Of a DNA stretch of 36,460 bases, positions 34,010 through 36,460 are shown piece by piece. A program made the position numbers and the translations under genes. Source of the DNA: Candidatus Galloscillospira excrementipullorum (lineage in GTDB: Bacteria > Bacillota > Clostridia > Oscillospirales > Feifaniaceae); NCBI GenBank assembly GCA_018714125.1, contig DVNV01000068.1, positions 1 through 36,460 on the forward strand. The letters are read 5' to 3'. The first letter of the stretch is position 1, and each line of letters begins with the position of its first letter. The notes below the pieces were generated by a model. The model was given only the letters and a program-made list of their open reading frames with translations, was not told the origin of the DNA and searched no databases.

Positions 34010-34972
34010 TCATTTGGTGTAGTTGTAGTGGCTGAAAATGATCTCCAGCCGGTTATGTCCCATGGCCCCGCTGACGGCGGCAACCACCTGGGTGGGGTGT
34101 CCCTGGTAGGTGTCGCCGCACTTTGCGTCCCGACTGGAAAGACGGATGTAATTCTGAGGGCTGAGATCCCCGCCGAACCAGGGCTTTCCCAGGGCCTGTT
34201 CTTCTTCCAACTGTTTCAAAAGAGCGGCGCAGTACTCGGTCCGGAAGCGATGATTGTCAATGTGGCTGTCATAGTCCATAAACAGGGGTTTGGAAGCCTC
34301 CTGGGCCCTGTCCACAATAGAGGTCACCCGCTCCTTGTAGGCGTTGAGAACGGGCGCTACACGCTCTTTTCCGCCCTTCTCCACCACCTTGATCCCCACC
34401 ACCTGTCCCCGGCTGTTGCGTACACAGTCGTTAGGGGTGATCCTGGTGATGGAGGCACGGCGGCACCCGCAGGCTTTGGCAACAGTGATCTGATCCTGGA
34501 ACTTTCCAAACCGCCGCCTGTCGTTTTCCGTCTCCACCCGGTTGCGGGTGATTTCTGACTTCCTACGGGAACGCAGCCCCAACTCCTTCTTGTTGAGGTC
34601 AAACCCCATTGCCTTGTTGATGGCGGCCATGTCCCGGCTTACTGTCCAGGAGGACAGTCCCACCGCCTCCCGTTCCCGCAGATAGGTAGCGGCATGGGCC
34701 TTGGTGATCTGTGAGGCATTTTTCACCTTGTGGGCGGAGAGCCACTTTGCGAAGGGCTGCATGGCAGCCCGGTAAGTTTCCATGGTGCCCACGCTGAAAA
34801 TCCCGTCCACCCTAGCTGGGTTGTAGCCCGCCAGATTGCCGTGTTCTTTCAAGTGCGCTTCCCGTGCTTCCTGCTTGGCCTCATGCTTGCTCTGCCCAAA
34901 CCGGGCCAACCTGGACAGTCGGTTTTGCAGACCGCCGAAGATCCGTTTCGCCGCCCCTTTCAATTCTGACAT
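34010..34972 (-). CDS. Tyrosine recombinase/site-specific integrase
   Basis: A 320-residue integrase. The N-terminal part (60-130) is a SAM-like core-binding domain (TMETYRAAMQPFAKWLSAHK). The catalytic set is visible: Arg171 or Arg172 (GCRRASIT), Lys at 199-202 (VEKGGKERV), H241-x2-R244 (HRFR), His306 (MGHNRLE) and Tyr316 or Tyr318 (SHYNY) four residues from the end. The spacing between Arg and HxxR suits the family. The start at 34972 (MSELKG) is taken because GAAGGAACC lies seven bases upstream, while an in-frame ATG at 35017 has no such site. It is more GC-rich than the flanking recombinases. It probably belongs to an older or nested element. Confidence 0.85.
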   Translation of the reverse strand: MSELKGAAKRIFGGLQNRLSRLARFGQSKHEAKQEAREAHLKEHGNLAGYNPARVDGIFSVGTMETYRAAMQPFAKWLSAHKVKNASQITKAHAATYLREREAVGLSSWTVSRDMAAINKAMGFDLNKKELGLRSRRKSEITRNRVETENDRRRFGKFQDQITVAKACGCRRASITRITPNDCVRNSRGQVVGIKVVEKGGKERVAPVLNAYKERVTSIVDRAQEASKPLFMDYDSHIDNHRFRTEYCAALLKQLEEEQALGKPWFGGDLSPQNYIRLSSRDAKCGDTYQGHPTQVVAAVSGAMGHNRLEIIFSHYNYTK

Positions 34973-35354
34973 GACAGGTTCCTTCTTTCTGAGCATGACA
35001 AGTAACCGTGCGTGCATTTCATGCCCGCCCGTTTACTTGCCGCTCCTCTTTCGAAAATCAAACACAGGTGTTGAGACAAGCGCATTTTTTCAGATGGTTG
35101 CGCTTCCATCATGGTGCTGTTTCGTGTCCACTTCTCCCACTGGGAGCCGGGAAACCGGAAACATGAAAACGGCGTTGCAGACTGAGCGCCTGCATGGTCA
35201 GCGTTTCCTTTCGAAAACGGCTGACCTCCGGAAACCTGGGGCTGTTTCATCCTCCATGGCTGGCTGCCATGTGGTAGATCACGCCTGTTGTCGTTGCACC
35301 TGCGTTTTGGAGAAACCTGCTGCTTGTAATGCCCTCCTTTTCTGATGTCCAAGA

Positions 35355-35471
35355 TCAGTGCGGCACCCTGCCGCCCTGGTGTTGGTGTGAACCTGATGTG
35401 TCTTGCGGTGAAGAACCGCCCTGCGTTTGTGGACCGGATTTCTCTTTGCCAATTAAGGGCTGACTTATCAT
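35355..35471 (-). pseudogene. Possible 3' remnant of an element gene
   Basis: Thirty-eight codons open on the minus strand end in GKEKSGPQTQGGSSPQDTSG and a His/Gln/Gly tail, ending at a TGA. This looks like the flexible hydrophilic C-terminus of a conjugation or mobilisation protein whose body is missing; a stop upstream in frame cuts it off. No family can be named. Confidence 0.28.
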
Positions 35472-35501
35472 ATACAAGTGCAGTTTCAATTATCAGAAAA
35501 T

Positions 35502-35535
35502 TGGACGAGATTCGGAAAAATTAAAATCTCGTCCA
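35502..35535. repeat. 11-bp perfect inverted repeat
   Basis: TGGACGAGATT (35502-35512) and AATCTCGTCCA (35525-35535) with a 12-base spacer, 90 bases upstream of the resolvase gene. It could be a terminator for minus-strand reading (followed by ATTTTC) or a recombination/resolution subsite. Confidence 0.6.
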
Positions 35536-35624
35536 CTGTTTTGCCATTGTGGTTTGTCCCCTGATGGGGATAAAAGAATCTGTATAGTTTAACGATAAGA
35601 ATATCTTTCACAGGAGATGGTCTT

Positions 35625-36233
35625 ATGGGAAATCTATACGGATATATCCGTGTCAGTACACGGGAGCAGAATGAGGACAGGCAGTTGATTGCTATGCGAG
35701 AAATGGGTGTTCCACTGTCCAACATCTATTTGGACAAGCAGTCCGGCAAGGATTTTGACCGGCCCCAGTATAAAAAACTGCTGCGGAAATTAAAAAAAGA
35801 CGACCTGCTCTATATTAAGAGCATCGATCGTCTGGGGAGAAATTATGAGGAAATTCAAAATCAGTGGCGGGTTTTAACAAAAGAAAAGGTGGTGGATATC
35901 TGTGTCATTGATATGCCACTGTTGGACACCCGCCGGGGCAAGGACCTTTTGGGAACTTTTCTCAGTGACATCGTTTTGCAGGTACTGTCCTTTGTTTCGG
36001 AGAACGAACGGACGACCATCCGCCAGCGCCAAGCGGAGGGAATTGCAGCGGCAAAGGCAAAGGGGGTAAAGTTTGGCAGGGTGCCAAAGCCTCTGCCGGA
36101 TGAGTTCCACAACGCATATCAGTGTTGGAAGCGGGGAGAGATTACCGGCAGTGAAGCTGCCAGGGAGTGTGGATTACCCCGATCAACTTTTATCTATCGA
36201 GCTGAAATTTACGAAAAATCCACCTTATCGTGA
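35625..36233 (+). CDS. Small serine recombinase (resolvase/invertase family)
   Basis: A 202-residue recombinase. The catalytic domain has Ser11 in YIRVSTREQ, the LDKQSGKDFDRP loop, KSIDRLGRN and the long E-helix (SENERTTIRQRQAEGIAAAKAKG). The C-terminus is a Hin-type helix-turn-helix (ITGSEAARECGLPRSTF). This size belongs to resolvases and DNA invertases, not to large integrases. It is on the plus strand, opposite to the other recombinases. AGGAGA lies nine bases before the ATG. Codon use is more AT-rich than in the chromosome. It may resolve cointegrates of a Tn3-type or invert a nearby segment; no res or inversion site is clear apart from the inverted repeat at 35502. Confidence 0.92.
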   Translation: MGNLYGYIRVSTREQNEDRQLIAMREMGVPLSNIYLDKQSGKDFDRPQYKKLLRKLKKDDLLYIKSIDRLGRNYEEIQNQWRVLTKEKVVDICVIDMPLLDTRRGKDLLGTFLSDIVLQVLSFVSENERTTIRQRQAEGIAAAKAKGVKFGRVPKPLPDEFHNAYQCWKRGEITGSEAARECGLPRSTFIYRAEIYEKSTLS

Positions 36234-36241
36234 AAGAAAAA

Positions 36242-36273
36242 ATTTCACAATAAAGTGTACTTTCCTGTGAAAT
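36242..36273. promoter_or_regulatory. Nested palindrome, operator candidate (copy 1)
   Basis: Outer arms ATTTCACA (36242-36249) and TGTGAAAT (36266-36273) and inner arms AAAGT and ACTTT (36252-36263, two-base centre) share the same centre. The inner part recurs, inverted, at 36387-36402. On the minus strand the hairpin runs into TTTTTTC, so a terminator reading is the alternative. Confidence 0.55.
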
Positions 36274-36386
36274 CCTGGTAAAATAGGCATTAATACTATA
36301 TCACAATTTATACTGCATTTCCATAGACAATTCAAGAGAAAATACATAATCACTTTTGCAAAAAAACTTATAAATTTCCACTCGCA

Positions 36387-36402
36387 AAAAAGTACACTTT
36401 TT
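36387..36402. promoter_or_regulatory. Palindrome, operator candidate (copy 2)
   Basis: AAAAAGT-AC-ACTTTTT, just 20 bases upstream of the last gene's ATG and overlapping the region where its promoter or RBS would be. It shares the core AAAGTnnACTTT with the site at 36252-36263, centre-to-centre 137 bases. Confidence 0.5.
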
Positions 36403-36422
36403 AAACAGGGGGAAGAAGTAAT

Positions 36423-36460
36423 ATGCAAAAAAAGAGAATACTAAGTCTATTCATAGTGTT
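36423..36460 (+). CDS. Start of a gene cut by the window end
   Basis: ATG preceded by AGGGGGAAG. The first codons read MQKKRILSLFIV, i.e. two or three basic residues followed by a hydrophobic stretch, which suggests a signal peptide or membrane anchor. Twelve codons are visible, so no family can be named. The region is AT-rich. Confidence 0.5.
   Translation, partial: MQKKRILSLFIV

Larger units (their letters stand above)
34973..35624. other. Mostly non-coding stretch with gene remnants
   Basis: About 650 bases without a credible intact gene. Several short minus-strand open frames follow each other with overlapping stops and starts, but none shows a family pattern. The stretch includes the remnant at 35355-35471 and an inverted repeat at 35502-35535. 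It looks like an eroded junction between two elements. Confidence 0.4.
32008..36460. mobile_element. Integrated mobile element, left part, inserted in spoIIID
   Basis: From the break in spoIIID (within a few bases of 32008) to the window end everything is of accessory character: large serine recombinase, TnpW-like gene, tyrosine integrase, gene remnants, a small resolvase and AT-rich DNA. Base composition falls stepwise to the right (GC-rich integrase, then increasingly AT-rich from about 35,480). Conjugation genes, cargo and the right attachment site would be beyond the window. The exact crossover bases cannot be set without the other end. Confidence 0.8.

Noticed and set aside
33847-34035. 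Plus-strand frame of 62 codons (RKIVPNKGSKDVF...) between the TnpW-like gene and the integrase
   Set aside because: No ribosome site, no recognisable family, overlaps the integrase 3' end, and the minus strand is the coding side here.
34960-35352. Minus-strand frame of 130 codons upstream of the integrase
   Set aside because: It overlaps the integrase start in another frame and shows no family pattern; composition suggests chance openness.
33998-35565. 10-bp inverted pair ATCAGGGGAC (33998-34007) and GTCCCCTGAT (35556-35565) around the integrase
   Set aside because: Tempting as element ends, but a 10-base match in 1.6 kb is expected about once by chance and no target duplication is seen.
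1-36460. CRISPR arrays, tRNA or rRNA genes
   Set aside because: None seen: no regularly spaced direct repeats and no cloverleaf or rRNA segment recognised when reading both strands.

Overview
The window looks like a GC-rich chromosomal segment from an anaerobic, Gram-positive clostridium, probably of the Oscillospiraceae/Ruminococcaceae type, with part of an integrated mobile element at its right end. Signs of this are AddAB rather than RecBCD, the [FeFe]-hydrogenase maturase HydF, an S-layer (SLH) surface protein, Firmicutes-type RNA signals with frequent TTG and GTG starts, a YqeG/PepQ/EF-P/CD1247 neighbourhood, and a piece of the sporulation regulator gene spoIIID.

Layout of the chromosomal part (1 to about 32,007). 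Two minus-strand genes open the window: a small P-loop ATPase and a secreted D-Ala-D-Ala carboxypeptidase. A plus-strand series follows: an M20 amidohydrolase, a ketopantoate-reductase-like enzyme, a formate/nitrite-type channel, an SLH/GLUG surface protein, two small proteins, and the addB-addA recombination nuclease pair. Next comes a three-gene hydroxyacid cluster (FMN alpha-hydroxyacid oxidase-like protein plus two tandem D-2-hydroxyacid dehydrogenase paralogues), an HtrA protease with a Crp/Fnr regulator, hydF, a single-chain pyruvate carboxylase, a ybaK-yqeG-TIM barrel-pepQ series, efp with a CD1247-type acidic zinc-ribbon protein, and a nucleoside hydrolase. Most genes have good ribosome-binding sites, and many stops and starts touch or overlap, so these are probably short operons.

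Right end (about 32,008 to 36,460). The last 46 codons of spoIIID, with its own terminator, lie on the minus strand at 31,812-32,007. Upstream of the conserved HKDVTDRL segment the SpoIIID sequence stops and is replaced by a mobile element. The element's large serine recombinase reads straight across the junction in another frame. The element also carries a TnpW-like small gene, a tyrosine integrase, an eroded stretch, a small serine resolvase and, at the very end, AT-rich DNA with two operator-like palindromes before a gene cut by the window. The 5' part of spoIIID is not in the window, so the element's other end must lie further right or has been lost.

The main result is this interruption of spoIIID inside its helix-turn-helix coding region. 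It resembles in principle the skin-type elements that split sporulation genes in other Firmicutes. Whether the element excises during sporulation cannot be told from the sequence. All functions are inferred from motifs read by eye; no database search was run.
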